Source: Timema cristinae (lineage: Eukaryota > Arthropoda > Insecta > Phasmatodea > Timematidae). From it: 64,000 nucleotides of DNA. The notes below the pieces were generated by a model. The model made no database searches, had not been told where the DNA came from, and was given only the letters and a program-made list of their open reading frames with translations. A program made the translations under genes and the position numbers. How positions within the stretch are numbered: the stretch's first letter is position 1; each line of letters opens with the position of its first letter. The DNA is taken from positions 14,355,925 to 14,419,924 of the forward strand of contig JBCFYV010001001.1 in the NCBI GenBank assembly GCA_039000515.1, given 5' to 3'. Shown here piece after piece: positions 25,763 through 31,234 of the stretch.

Positions 25763-25850
25763 TGTTGTGCACCCACCTGTCAGAAGGAATGTTCTGTTTC
25801 TGGTGGTGATGACGAGATCCATCATCGGACGATATCTCGGGGTCGGTCAC
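4737..25850 (-). CDS. Neprilysin-like M13 metallopeptidase gene, 5' part (five exons)
   Basis: The coding segments are 25777-25850, 15878-15981, 11462-11539, 9650-9811 and 4737-4820, read right to left. Every boundary has AG/GT, and all four joins keep phase (2, 1, 1, 1), giving about 167 residues. Residue order is a polar N-terminus, a hydrophobic helix, CISKDC, NPCEDFY..FACGGW, then ARALYRTC. This is the hallmark order of the N-terminal half of neprilysin/ECE proteins, which are type II membrane zinc peptidases that cleave extracellular peptides. The zinc site (HExxH, ExxxD) belongs to later exons outside the window, so catalytic competence cannot be judged. Introns of about 2-10 kb hold SINEs, MITEs and minisatellites. 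The exons are clearly richer in GC than the introns. The exact paralogue (neprilysin, NEP-like or ECE-like) is not resolved, and the initiator exon is not confirmed. Confidence 0.9.
4952..5092 (-). mobile_element. SINE A, 3' half
   Basis: The shared tail (TTACTACCCGTTCGGGTTA on the plus strand) and the body to CCACGGTGGAGGCCTG are present. The tRNA-like head is absent, so the copy is 5'-truncated. It lies in the intron downstream of the last visible neprilysin-like exon. Confidence 0.85.
5100..5941. other. No gene seen; intronic
   Basis: A slightly GC-richer patch at 5180-5290 has no phase-compatible exon. The rest is AT-rich. Confidence 0.5.
5942..6233 (+). mobile_element. SINE A, full-length (family reference)
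   Basis: The tRNA-derived head GGTGACCTGGTGGTCTAGGGGTAAGG (box A-like), then GGGGTTCGATCCTCGGTCCC (box B), is followed by a body with CAAACCCTTCCTTCACCTCT, GGAATGCCAGGC and CATTTCATCTCACAATCACC. The 3' tail is GCGTATAACC(C)GAACGGGTAGTAAGACGCGGTGCTAA plus (TAA)n. Pol III promoter boxes are internal, and no ORF is present. Retroposition by a partner LINE is inferred from target-site duplications at other copies. Confidence 0.92.
6290..6578 (-). mobile_element. SINE E with tRNA-like head
   Basis: The minus strand starts GTCTCTGTGGTATAGTGGTCAGAG and CCCGGGTTCAATCCCTGG, close to an intact ~73-nt cloverleaf head. The body follows to about 6290 (AATCTGAGATTGACGGTCGGAGGG). The A/B/C tail is absent. 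No anticodon loop matches cleanly, so a functional tRNA is unlikely. Confidence 0.7.
6685..6997 (+). mobile_element. SINE C, joined to an inverted fragment
   Basis: The plus copy (6760-6997) has CTTCGATGGTCTAAGGCC, AATCCCGGTCGGGTGTAC and tail ATAGCCCGAATGGGTAGCA. Its left flank (6685-6755) is a minus-strand body fragment with AGTGTGCCAGCATTTGCG. Confidence 0.8.
7190..7430 (+). mobile_element. SINE A, head replaced
   Basis: Sequence joins the family at GGTTCAATCCTCGGTCCCGG and runs to the tail and AATAATAAT. The box A half of the head is missing. Confidence 0.88.
7500..7665 (+). mobile_element. SINE E-like, head eroded
   Basis: GAGAATGGTTTGATTCCCGGC, GGGGAATAGTTCCCATGG and GGTTTTGGTTAGTTAGGCGCTAGGTTAAG match the copies at 34050 and 62385. 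Confidence 0.65.
7861..8079. mobile_element. Palindromic TA-flanked MITE, copy 2
   Basis: This 219-bp copy has intact TA on both sides (7859-7860 and 8080-8081) and the same terminal repeats as the copy at 3074. The interior is in the opposite orientation relative to that copy. A T-run is expanded at 7974-7986. Confidence 0.88.
8161..8450 (+). mobile_element. SINE A, full-length with 12-bp TSD
   Basis: A perfect target-site duplication CAACACAAAGTT lies at 8149-8160 and 8451-8462. It has a complete head, body and tail ending in eight TAA units, and is probably young. Confidence 0.95.
8875..9290. repeat. Degenerate ~75-bp tandem repeat, G-rich
   Basis: Five or six diverged units share AGGAACTACTAGTGAAGGAAATG and a following AGAGGATGG..GAAGGGGG segment ending in GAACTGTTTT. 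The strand is purine-rich throughout. No open frame spans it. Confidence 0.65.
9650..9811 (-). CDS. Neprilysin-like exon: NPC-FY-ACGGW block
   Basis: This 162-bp exon (53 full codons plus split codons at both ends) lies between acceptor TTTTTTAAG and donor CGAG|GTGAGC. It encodes [41 protein letters not shown] and [14 protein letters not shown]-x-D-F-Y-x-[YF]-A-C-G-G-W is the most diagnostic N-terminal motif of the M13 family, and its two cysteines take part in conserved disulfides. The P..SSW..F..LRE..L continuation also fits the family. GC content is far above the flanks. A 37-bp minisatellite begins about 30 bp from the acceptor on the intron side. Confidence 0.95.
9845..10335. repeat. ~37-bp intronic minisatellite
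   Basis: About 12 units of the type TAAGATATTATGATAG, then TCTGCTGCAAAGTAACAAGAA. Units become more degenerate to the right and end in a TTA run near 10260. The array lies in the intron just upstream of the 9650-9811 exon acceptor, so it sits where branch-point and polypyrimidine signals are expected. Confidence 0.9.
10565..10618 (-). mobile_element. Tail-only SINE insertion, 54 bp, with TSD
   Basis: Only the shared tail and its TTA repeat are present, between two perfect 12-bp direct repeats GTAAGCACAGTC (10553-10564 and 10619-10630). It is an extreme 5' truncation during target-primed reverse transcription. Confidence 0.92.
11060..11372. mobile_element. ~320-bp palindromic MITE copy
   Basis: Same family as 51547-51869: GCAGTTTTTATGTCCAAA at the left, TCTTCATATGGTGATATCAACAGTTCTTGAATAT inside, and ACTGGAGAATGCTTTGATTTATTTTGACCAAAAAATG at the right. 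It lies in the neprilysin-like intron between 9812 and 11461, next to the CxxxxC exon. Confidence 0.85.
11462..11539 (-). CDS. Neprilysin-like exon: membrane-proximal stalk with CxxxxC
   Basis: This 78-bp exon lies between acceptor TTTGTTACAG and donor TCAG|GTAATA, phase 1 to phase 1. It encodes [16 protein letters not shown], then CISKDCVQS. The next exon supplies A-SRI, giving the C-x4-C-x3-ASRI pattern that starts the ectodomain in M13 peptidases. In the family the first two cysteines pair with each other. Frame and motif continuity with both neighbours make this call firm although the exon is short. Confidence 0.88.
11613..11960. repeat. Inverted repeat with (TA/CA/TG)n core
   Basis: The arms CCATATAATATGAAGGAGTT, then AAGAACACATTAAATGATATAGTTCATATA, recur inverted at the right end (…CTTCATATTATGATGG) with a one-base indel. 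The whole 230-bp interior is alternating TATACATA/TATGTATA and is self-complementary. Overlapping six-frame ORFs here (Tyr/Ile/His strings) are artefacts of this repeat. Confidence 0.9.
12240..12472 (-). mobile_element. SINE C, tail lost
   Basis: The plus strand has GAATGAGGAAGGTTGAATTT, CATTTGTTTGGAGGGAGTGG, CGTCATCGGTAGTCTAGTC and head end CGGCCACTGAAG. The shared tail is not recognisable. Confidence 0.85.
12817..13086 (-). mobile_element. SINE A, full-length with 15-bp TSD
   Basis: The direct repeat AAATGAAATATATTT lies at 12802-12816 and 13087-13101. Head (box B GGTTCAATCC on the minus strand), body and tail are complete. It is nested in the pogo-like element at 12719-13610. Confidence 0.92.
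13188..13445 (+). mobile_element. SINE B, full-length (family reference)
   Basis: The head GCCTCGGTGGTGTAGTTGGCTAAC (box A TGGTGTAGTTGG) and GAGGTTCGAATCTCGGTC (box B) resembles a type II tRNA. The body has TTTTCCACTCTCCTTCCACG and GCGGGTTCACTCCCT. The 3' tail is the same as in SINE A (GCGTATAACCCGAACGG.TAGTAAGACGCGGTGCTAA). Flanks TTAGTAACAAA and TTAGTTACAAA suggest a TSD. It is nested in the pogo-like element. Confidence 0.92.
13888..14764. repeat. 147-bp direct duplication, 13888-14035 and 14620-14764
   Basis: Both copies run from AATTTATATCAATAAATAATAC through AGTCTATAAGCACAATTTTTTTC to TTCAATTTAAATCACTACT, with only a handful of differences (for example CACACGG/CATACGG, ATTGGAGC/ATTGTAGC). 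They are far too long for a target-site duplication, so a segmental or template-switch duplication is more likely. Confidence 0.85.
14036..14618. other. Segment with transposon-like end inside a 147-bp direct repeat
   Basis: It begins GGGCCTGGATTCACCAAAGG and contains repeated GGAGCA and GCGCAA motifs, typical of a hAT/Harbinger-style terminal region (recall). No matching inverted end is found at the right. It is bracketed by two nearly identical 147-bp copies (13888-14035 and 14620-14764). Confidence 0.5.
15208..15877. repeat. 31-bp minisatellite derived from an exon/intron junction
   Basis: About 21 units of 31 bp. On the minus (sense) strand each reads roughly GT.ATTATCCTCACCA, then CAGTCAGTAAGTG. 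This is homologous to the last ~25 bp of the transmembrane exon (GTCGCAATCCTCACTACAGTCA) plus the start of its intron (GTAAGTG). The array directly abuts the true donor. About a dozen units keep a GTAAGTG-type donor core; others have CTCACTG or CCCTCTG in its place. Confidence 0.93.
15878..15981 (-). CDS. Neprilysin-like exon: signal-anchor transmembrane helix
   Basis: This 104-bp exon lies between acceptor TTTTGCAG and donor TCA|GTAAGTG. It encodes [10 protein letters not shown] followed by about 24 hydrophobic residues ([20 protein letters not shown], then LTTV). A basic residue precedes the helix, which suits a type II signal anchor. Entry is phase 2 and exit is phase 1, and both match the neighbouring exons. 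The intron side of the donor runs directly into a 31-bp minisatellite whose units copy the end of this exon and its donor. If the first GT were ignored, the frame would read S-K-stop. Confidence 0.85.
16150..16502 (+). mobile_element. SINE C, plus an older fragment
   Basis: The main copy 16261-16502 has CGCTTCAGTGGCCGAACGGTCTAAGGCG and tail CCTGAACAGGTAGTAAAACACGGTGTTAA. A fragment (16155-16250) just upstream has TCTCCTTCCACGCAAATGAGAGTACATT and a second partial head. Confidence 0.85.
16545..16690 (+). mobile_element. SINE B/C body remnant
   Basis: GGTTTTGAATACCGGTAGGG, TTTTTTCCTAAATTTGTTC and CAAACAGGTGTGGATATATTTACC remain. Head and tail are too eroded to place. Confidence 0.55.
16993..17195. 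mobile_element. ~320-bp MITE family, partial copy
   Basis: The left arm (GTGTTTTTGAAG..CAAAATAAATTAAATATT, then CATGGTGATATCAACAATTCTTGAATAT) and the centre (AAAGTTTCTCATGACAGATATTC) are present. The right arm is missing. Confidence 0.8.
17785..17905 (-). mobile_element. Penelope-like element fragment
   Basis: The plus strand has AAGCTTTCACTGTCAAAGAC, then AGCTTCATCAGGTC, the layout I associate with Penelope-like terminal repeats. On the minus strand this reads CTGATGA-AGCTGTC-TTT-GACAGT-GAAA, i.e. a hammerhead-like core with stem II. The expected stem III and stem I partners are not complementary. No RT or GIY-YIG ORF is nearby. Confidence 0.45.
18040..18305 (-). mobile_element. SINE F
   Basis: Minus strand: head CTCAGTGGTTTGAGGTAAAGTGCTCGCC, box B AGGTTCAAACCCATCTGAGG, then AAATCCGTAGCACAACTTCC and GAAGTCCCATGTCGACTGTGG. 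The distal body is diverged. Confidence 0.75.
18417..18506 (+). repeat. Two-copy ~47-bp tandem duplication
   Basis: TCAATTGAA(A)CATAGCAGTAG, then AAAGTACGACAACC(C)TAGT occurs twice in a row, with one-base length differences and a third partial start. Confidence 0.8.
18838..19063 (-). mobile_element. SINE C
   Basis: Plus strand: tail ACCGCGTATTACTAACTCTTCAGGTTG, body TTTAGAGGTAATCTACCCAT, and head end CGGCCACTGAAGCGG. A SINE A inserted 18 bp away. Confidence 0.88.
19082..19367 (+). mobile_element. SINE A, full-length with 11-bp TSD
   Basis: GTTGTTGAATG lies at 19071-19081 and 19368-19378. The tail is short (AATAATA). It inserted just 3' of a minus-strand SINE C. Confidence 0.92.
19640..19770 (+). 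repeat. Dispersed repeat shared with 61020-61110
   Basis: TAGCTGTCACTTT, then ATCAATACCTATAAAATAA and AATATAGTAAAA recur near 61028-61105. Extent and type are unknown. Confidence 0.6.
19880..20083 (+). mobile_element. SINE C, degenerate
   Basis: GACTAAGTGGTCGGGGTTCGACTG, GTTTCCTGAATGGTTCTTAAC, TATTTCCTCTAAAAC and tail AGCCCAGATGACCACTAAAACGTGCTG are recognisable. A deletion in the head fuses box A and box B. Confidence 0.7.
20452..20547. repeat. Compound (CT)n-(AT)n microsatellite
   Basis: About 20 CT units pass into about 24 AT units. A 62-codon frame with SLSLSL/IYIYIY strings crosses it and is not a gene. Confidence 0.95.
21060..21348 (+). mobile_element. SINE C with internal insertion
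   Basis: Head CCCGCTCTGGTAGTAGAATTGTCTAAGACC, box B GGTTTCGAATCACGG and tail ATAACCGTGATGGGTAGTAAGTCG. About 50 bp with a TAATAGTAGTAGTATT repeat splits the body near 21270. Confidence 0.8.
21738..22056. mobile_element. ~320-bp palindromic MITE copy
   Basis: Both arms are present: GTTTTTATAGCAAAACGC..AAAATAAATAAAC and CATGGTGATATCAACAGTAATTCTTG at the left, and CATGTGAAGAGAAATAAACTCTATG..GGCCAAAAAATG..AAAACTGTGAAAACAC at the right. Confidence 0.85.
22408..22672 (-). mobile_element. SINE C
   Basis: Plus strand: TTATTATTACTATTAGCACC, CTGCCCGTTCGGGCTATATG, GAGATTCTAACCTCGATC, GGTCTAGTCTACTGGGAGAG and a diverged head end. Confidence 0.88.
22690..23770. other. No gene seen; intronic
   Basis: AT-rich. 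A 98-codon plus-strand frame (23426-23722) has no family resemblance and biased low-complexity composition. The block at 23335-23410 resembles sequence near 47850 and 63330 (TTTGATGAATTTTGTTCAA type). Confidence 0.5.
23773..24003 (-). mobile_element. SINE C
   Basis: Plus strand: GCGCGTCTTACTTCCTGTTC, GATGAGGAAGGTTGAATTT, GGGATTTGAACCTCGATC and head end GCGACCAGGTGACTGAA. The 48-bp minisatellite begins at its 5' end. Confidence 0.87.
24005..25017. repeat. 47-48-bp minisatellite, ~21 copies
   Basis: The unit reads GCGACTGATTCAAACATG, then TCTTATTACCCCTTAAACAAGGGCTGTGAA. Most units are 48 bp (16 codons), so short frames such as [16 protein letters not shown] stay open. Single-base losses in CCCC and AAA runs break every frame. 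Units are highly similar, so expansion is recent. The left edge abuts the 5' end of a minus-strand SINE C head. Confidence 0.95.
25257..25763 (+). mobile_element. SINE A carrying a nested SINE A beside a splice donor
   Basis: The outer plus copy covers 25257-25527 and 25706-25763, flanked by GTTGTGCACC at 25247-25256 and 25764-25773. A 5'-truncated minus copy (25528-25695) is inserted in its tail and bounded by its own duplication GGGTAGTAAG (25518-25527 and 25696-25705). The right outer duplication lies within the first 13 intron bases after the neprilysin-like N-terminal exon donor. Confidence 0.93.
25777..25850 (-). CDS. Neprilysin-like exon: cytosolic N-terminal region
   Basis: This 74-bp exon lies between acceptor TTTCAG and donor CAG|GTGGGT. 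It encodes [12 protein letters not shown], a HHH run and KQNIPSD, and ends in phase 2. The phase matches the transmembrane exon exactly (AG+C gives Ser). The acidic/histidine-rich composition fits a cytosolic tail before a signal anchor. The frame stays open on the transcriptional 5' side to about 26030. The stretch 25873-25985 is unusually GC-rich and reads GGLSHARTFERN then EVAESVKETG in the same frame, so the real exon may start further upstream. No in-frame ATG occurs before the upstream stop. A compound SINE insertion ends 13 bp inside the intron, next to the donor. Confidence 0.7.
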
Positions 25851-26221
25851 CTGAAACCATAATAAACTCCACGTCAACACACTTTTAGTAGTTCCGGTCT
25901 CCTTCACGCTCTCGGCCACTTCTGTGGTTAGCGAAACATTGCGTTCAAACGTTCGCGCGTGGCTTAATCCGCCCAGAGACTTCTTGATATCGAAACCGAG
26001 ATGGATTTTATGTAACTTATTATGTATTTAATGGGCGTCAGAGAAGGTAATAAAGTTCATTTCTTACTCAGCCTGTTCGAATGTGACGCTTATATTGTGG
26101 TAAACCAGCAATGACGCGTTTATTTGAACTATTCCTATTTTCGAAAGTTAGAAAAGAGATCATTGAATTACGAGGTAATATTTATTAAAGTTGATTCAAC
26201 AAAAATAGGTAAGAAACTGAT

Positions 26222-26470
26222 ATCTACGGTGGCCGAATTTTCTAACGGGCTACTCTCTTGTTAGACTATACTGCCGATGACGGGGAGATTGAGGTTCGAA
26301 TATCGGTCGGGTGAACTGAGGATGGTTTTTTCCAAATGGTTTTTCCACTTTTCCTCCATGCAAATTTGAGTACCCTTCTTTTGAATATAACCTTCATAAA
26401 CCTTATGACCATTGCGTAACCAATACATACACATATAGCCCGAACGGAAAGTAAGACGCGTCGCTAAAAG
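26222..26470 (+). mobile_element. SINE B/C, moderately diverged
   Basis: Head ACGGTGGCCGAATTTTCTAACG, box B GAGGTTCGAATATCGG, body and tail GTAAGACGCGTCGCTAAAAG are present. The head is intermediate between B and C. Confidence 0.85.
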
Positions 26471-26494
26471 AAAATTACTTTATAATTTCATGAT

Positions 26495-26738
26495 GACTCG
26501 CTTCAGTGGCTGAATGGTCTAAGGCGTCACTCTCCTGTTTGACTATTCTGCTAAATAAGTGGACATATGATCTCGAATCCCGGTTGGGTCTATTGAGGAT
26601 AATTTACTATATATTGTCTTTCACTCTCCTTCCACGCAAATTCGTGGTGATTATTTTAAAGTGCTATATTCCTCATCCTACTTCATTAGAGTAATTAACA
26701 TATTTGCGTACGACAGGTAGTAATACGCATTGTTTAAT
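26495..26738 (+). mobile_element. SINE C
   Basis: CGCTTCAGTGGCTGAATGGTCTAAGGCG, TCTCGAATCCCGGTTGGG, TCTCCTTCCACGCAAATTCG and tail ACAGGTAGTAATACGC. It lies 25 bp after another SINE. Confidence 0.88.
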
Positions 26739-27774
26739 ATTCACTATGTACTACCCTAGTGCAAAAGATTATTTTATTAAATTACAATTTATGATATGCA
26801 CTATTCGTAAGTAGTTTTTTAAGGAGTGAAGATAGTAGAAAACATAAAAAAATATGGATTTTTTTTTGGAATCTTTCAATATAAATAAAAGTAAAATAAA
26901 CACTATGGGTCAACACTTGTTCAATAAACACTTTAAAAACTACTAAAGCCTTTATGTACTGAAATAACTTTTTATACAATTTTAACTAGAGTAAAAATAA
27001 TTTTCACCTCAACTGAGATCAGAACGATCGCATCTCAGAATATGTTTGATAAGCGGGAAATAGCTTTTTACTCTCTGTCACATAGCATAATAAATATCAA
27101 GGTATGATTTTCCAAATTAATTTATTTAACTTCTGCTGTGGGAATTTTCTAGCCACGGCAAGGAACCATAATTTTTTTTTTTTTAAATCAAGATATTATC
27201 GAACCAAACAAAAATGTTTAGTTTCAATTTTGAATTAGTTTTTTTCTGTTTATTATTTTGTATATATTTTCGGCTAATCATAAAAATAAATTGTATACAT
27301 ATTCCAGAAAACAAAGATACAGAAATAAGCATATGTAGAACCTTGTAAATATAAAATAGAACACAGGGAAAGTATATTTAAATTAATTCTGTGCATAGGC
27401 AGAGGGTTGGACCTGTACAGTGTAGTTTTGTGTATGTGAAATTATAAGAAAATAACTAAATGATTTAATAAACGAGTAGCATAAAAATTTTCATTCACTA
27501 CGCGTTCACTCTAAATCCACCAATTGGGCAACATCGTTAATATTGTATTTTTTTATTTGAGTTAAGTAAAAGGATGAAACTCGACTCGTCCAGAAGAAAG
27601 TAAGCACATCAACTGGTCTAACCTCCGACACATCAACTGCTCCACCCAAACTTGGATTGTTCAGTGCAAAAGCGTACTAAGTACATACTGTATACCGTAA
27701 ACCCCCCACCCCCTCTCACCGCACCCCAAAATCAAGTAGTAAAATTTCATAGCACTGGTACTGAATGGCAAAAA

Positions 27775-28115
27775 GAAAAAAACAAACTATTTATTCAAAA
27801 TCGGCTCTAACAATTTTGATTAAATTTTATTTATGAACATATATACCTATTCAAACAAAATGGATACTCTCAATATTTCGGAAAAATTAATTTAAGGGTT
27901 CCGGCCTGATGCGTAAATTCTTATTGTTTATCATAACTCCGTAACTCTTTGAGATATGAAATAACTTATCACTGCAAATATGTAGATCTATTTATAATAC
28001 AAATATTTTAATCGAAAATTATTTTTATAAAACCAATAAATTTCAAGCAATACGTAAATATATATATATTTTTAACTTTTCTAACACAAAAGGTAAAAGT
28101 ATTGCGACCGTAAAA
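27775..28115 (+). repeat. Dispersed repeat R1, copy 1
   Basis: It shares TTATTCAAAATCGGCTCTAA, CAATTTTGATTAAA, then TTTGAGATATGAAATAACTT and TTTTATAAAACCAATAAATTTC with copies at 28245 and 50830. No ORF. It may be part of a degraded transposon. Confidence 0.7.
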
Positions 28116-28244
28116 AAAATCCAACCCGAAATGTTGATGGCTGTTGACGTCTCATTACCCCACGAATCCTAAAATGTTTTTTTAAATACCGTTTGTCTGA
28201 GTGTCTGTTTAACCATAAAATAAATAGTAGATTAATAAAAAGCG

Positions 28245-28545
28245 AAACGGGAAAAAATCGATTTTCTCAAAATCGGCTTAAACAATTTTTATTAAAATTT
28301 ATTAAAAAAATATTATAAATAAAATTGCTACTTCCATTTTCCTATTAAAATTAATTTTAAGGTACTTTACAGAAGCGTCAATTTCCGTATTTCTGCAACT
28401 ATTTGAGATATTAAATAACTTATCATTGCAAAATTGTAGTACTATTAAAAAAAAAAAGTTTTATTTTAAATATATTTTTATAAAAACAATGGTTTCTGAG
28501 ATATTGGCAAATATATTGATACAATTTTGTGAGCTTTAGTTGCAA
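28245..28545 (+). repeat. Dispersed repeat R1, copy 2
   Basis: CGATTTTCTCAAAATCGGCT, ATTTTCCTATTAAAATTAATTTTAAGGTAC and GCAACTATTTGAGATATTAAATAACTTATC match the other copies. It lies directly after copy 1, with a TTGATGGCTGTTGACGTCTC segment between them that also recurs near 32870 and 50620. Confidence 0.72.
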
Positions 28546-29022
28546 AGAGATACTACTTAAGTTTTAACGCAATAATTCTCCAATGCCATAGAGTAATTAA
28601 ATATAAGTAAGTCTCTAAAAGTTTGTTGTTTTTCTTTAAACCTCTTAGAGAAATGTTTGTACAACAATGATATATATCCATTATAGACTCAACAGTCAAT
28701 ATTTACATTTTTTATTGGTCAAAATTTATAAATGAGGAATTGAATAGCAATGCGATGGCATGAATATGCGAAACACCAAATAAAATTTTAACCGGAAGTC
28801 GAAATTTTAATACGTAATGTTGACCCTTGTGGACCCAAAATTGATCAGTTTTATTGGTCCAAACATACAAATGAGGACATTCTTTAAAAATAAAATTAGA
28901 AATTTTAAAACCGGGACTCAAAAAATGTTTTAGGCAAGTATAGTGCAATTTATGCTTGGGTTTTCTAGTGTATATTATTTCGTTTCACATATATTACGAG
29001 TTTTGAGTAAATATCTCCATTT

Positions 29023-29202
29023 TCAAACAATAGAGCGAGAAAGTCCGTGCGGAGTTCCGTACCATTTATTTTCAATACCGTTGATCAATTGTAATACTCC
29101 CATTTGAAAGTCAATGGTCTCTTCCTCATTAAAATCTTTAATTGCAGGCAATGTACCTTTAAAAATGATAAATGATGATTTTTCACTCTCAGACTCTGGC
29201 AT
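29023..29202 (-). pseudogene. 59-codon ORF, possible transposon-derived BESS-like fragment
   Basis: An ATG ORF of 59 codons starts at 29202 and ends in TGA at 29023. It reads MPESESEKSSFIIFKGTLP, then FNEEETIDFQMGVLQLINGI, then a short basic tail. An in-frame TGA lies just upstream of the ATG. The acidic lead followed by EEETIDFQMGVLQLI looks like C-terminal BESS-type regions of MADF proteins, which are often encoded by PIF/Harbinger elements; this is from memory only. No splice context or partner ORF is seen. It may equally be a chance ORF. Confidence 0.35.
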
Positions 29203-29509
29203 TCTCGTCGGACAAAATCAAGAGTTCTATGTCAATATTAATTCTTGACACTACTCAAAACACTGCACAAGATAACAAGACACAACAAAATATTTGTGTG
29301 AGACCCCAATCACTAGGGGAACCAAAATGAACCGGTCAGGGAGAAATCTGATAGTGTGAAAGTGCTCATTACAAACCACACCCCACCACAACTCCATCCA
29401 GCGTCAGAGAACCTGGCAGCCCAGTCGACTTGTCCGGTTTAAATCAGGCTCTGGGCTGGAATCTGATAGTGTGAAAGGGTTGTTGGTTTTAAGTATTTCA
29501 TAGTTGCTA

Positions 29510-30800
29510 AATAGATATAATCCTGTACTCATCATCAGACGTTGTTGGGATAAGGAAGTCTTGTAGATTACGGTGGGCAGGACATGCATAAATCTAGAAC
29601 CTTGTTCAGGATATTGACTGGTGAACTCAACGGGAAGAGACCTTTTGGAAGACGTAGATGCGAGGATAACTTTAGAATAGACCTGAGAGAGATAGGGTGT
29701 AATGAGGTGGACTGTGTAGAACTGGCTCAAGATAAGGATAGGGTGTAATGAGGTGGACTGTGTAGAACTACTTCAAGCTAAGGATAGGGTTTAATGAGGT
29801 GGACTGGGTAGAACTGGCTCAAGATAAGGATAGGGTGTAATGAGGTGGACTGTGTAGAACTACTTCAAGCTAAGGATAGGGTCTAATGAGGTGGACTGGG
29901 TAGAACTGGCTCAAGATAAGGATAGGTGTAATGAGGTGGAGTGTATAGAACTACTTCAAGCTAAGGATAGGGTTTAATGAGGTGGACTGGGTAGAACTGG
30001 CTCAAGATAAGGATAGGGTGTAATGAGGTGGACTGTGTAGAACTACTTCAAGCTAAGGATAGGGTGTAATGAGGTGGACTGGGTAGAACTAGATCAAGAT
30101 AGGGATAGGGTGTAATGAGGTGGACTGTATAGAACTACTTCAAGCTAAGGATAGGGTGTAATGAGGTGGACTGGGTAGAACTGGCTCAAGATAAGGATAG
30201 GGTGTAATGAGGTGGACTGTGTAGAACTACTTCAAGCTAAGGATAGGGTCTAATGAGGTGGACTGGGTAGAACTGGCTCAAGATAAGGATAGGGTGTAAT
30301 GAGGTGGACTGTGTAGAACTACTTCAAGCTAAGGATAGGGTCTAATGAGGTGGACTGGGTAGAACTGGCTCAAGATAAGGATAGGGTGTAATGAGGTGGA
30401 GTGTATAGAACTACTTCAAGCTAAGGATAGGGTTTAATGAGGTGGACTGGGTAGAACTGGCTCAAGGTAAGGATAGGGTGTAATGAGGTGGACTGTGTAG
30501 AACTAATTCAAGCTAAGGATAGGGTGTAATGAGGTGGACTGGGTAGAACTAGATCAAGATAGGTATAGGGTTTAATGAGGTGGACTGGGTAGAACTATCT
30601 CAAGATAAGGATAGGGTGTAATGAGGTGGACTGTATAGAACTACTTCAAGCTAAGGATAGGGTGTAATGAGGTGGTGTGGATAGAATTAACTCTGATAGA
30701 GATAGGGTGTGATGATGTGAATTGGATATAACTACCTCAAGATAGGAATAAGTGGCGTCTTTTTGTAAGTTTGACAGTGAACTTGCGACTTCTTAATCTC
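29510..30800 (+). mobile_element. LINE ORF2 C-terminus interrupted by its own minisatellite
   Basis: At 29560-29700 the plus strand reads (with frameshifts) a RLRWAGHA-like stretch, then GELNGKRPFGRRRCEDNFRI, then DLREIGCNEVD..ELAQDKDR. At 30740-30790 it resumes near DRNKWRLFVS..VNLR. These are the terminal segments of a non-LTR retrotransposon ORF2 of the type common in insects. A tandem array fills the interval between the two coding segments. Confidence 0.8.
29690..30720. repeat. 46-bp minisatellite from LINE coding sequence, dimeric order
   Basis: About 22 units of 46 bp of the type GTGTAATGAGGTGGACTG, then (T/G)GTAGAACT..CTCAAG.TAAGGATAGG. Two subtypes alternate: TGTGTAGAACTACTTCAAGC and TGGGTAGAACTGGCTCAAGA, giving a 92-bp higher-order dimer. 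One unit translates as CNEVDWVELAQDKDR, the LINE C-terminal motif. Because 46 is not a multiple of three, the array cannot stay in frame. Confidence 0.95.
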
Positions 30801-31039
30801 ATACAGTAAATAAGTATGAAGGTCTAATTCAAACAATTTGTTTTATGCCAAGGAGACTTACAAACATGGTTATTTCAAATAACCTAGAAATTAGCCACAA
30901 AGTGTTTTAACCTAGACACAGATATTATACTTTGACAAATTATCAATTCAAACATTACAATAAGGCCATTCTTTTTTTTAATGTATTTTATAAATTTTAC
31001 AAAAACTGTTTGATCTATAAACTGGCTTAATATACATTT

Positions 31040-31228
31040 TATTAGCACCAAGTTTTACCATTTGTTCAAGCTATACGCATATATGATAATTACTCTAATC
31101 GGGTAGGCGTGTGAAAGTAATCGTTTTAGAGATAGTCTACCCGCATATGCCTGGGAGGAGAACGGGAAATCCACCTATGTAGACCCAACCAGGGTTTTAG
31201 CCCCAATCTCTCTGTCATCAGCAGGCCA
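31040..31228 (-). mobile_element. SINE C, head lost
   Basis: Plus strand: TTATTAGCACCAAGTTTTACC, AGAGATAGTCTACCCGCAT, CCAACCAGGGTTTTAGCCCC and CTGTCATCAGCAGGCCAG. The 5' third is missing. Confidence 0.82.
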
Positions 31229-31234
31229 GAAACA

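Noticed and set aside
29404..29730. 108-codon minus-strand ORF
   Set aside because: It is antisense to the LINE C-terminal coding region that reads on the plus strand.
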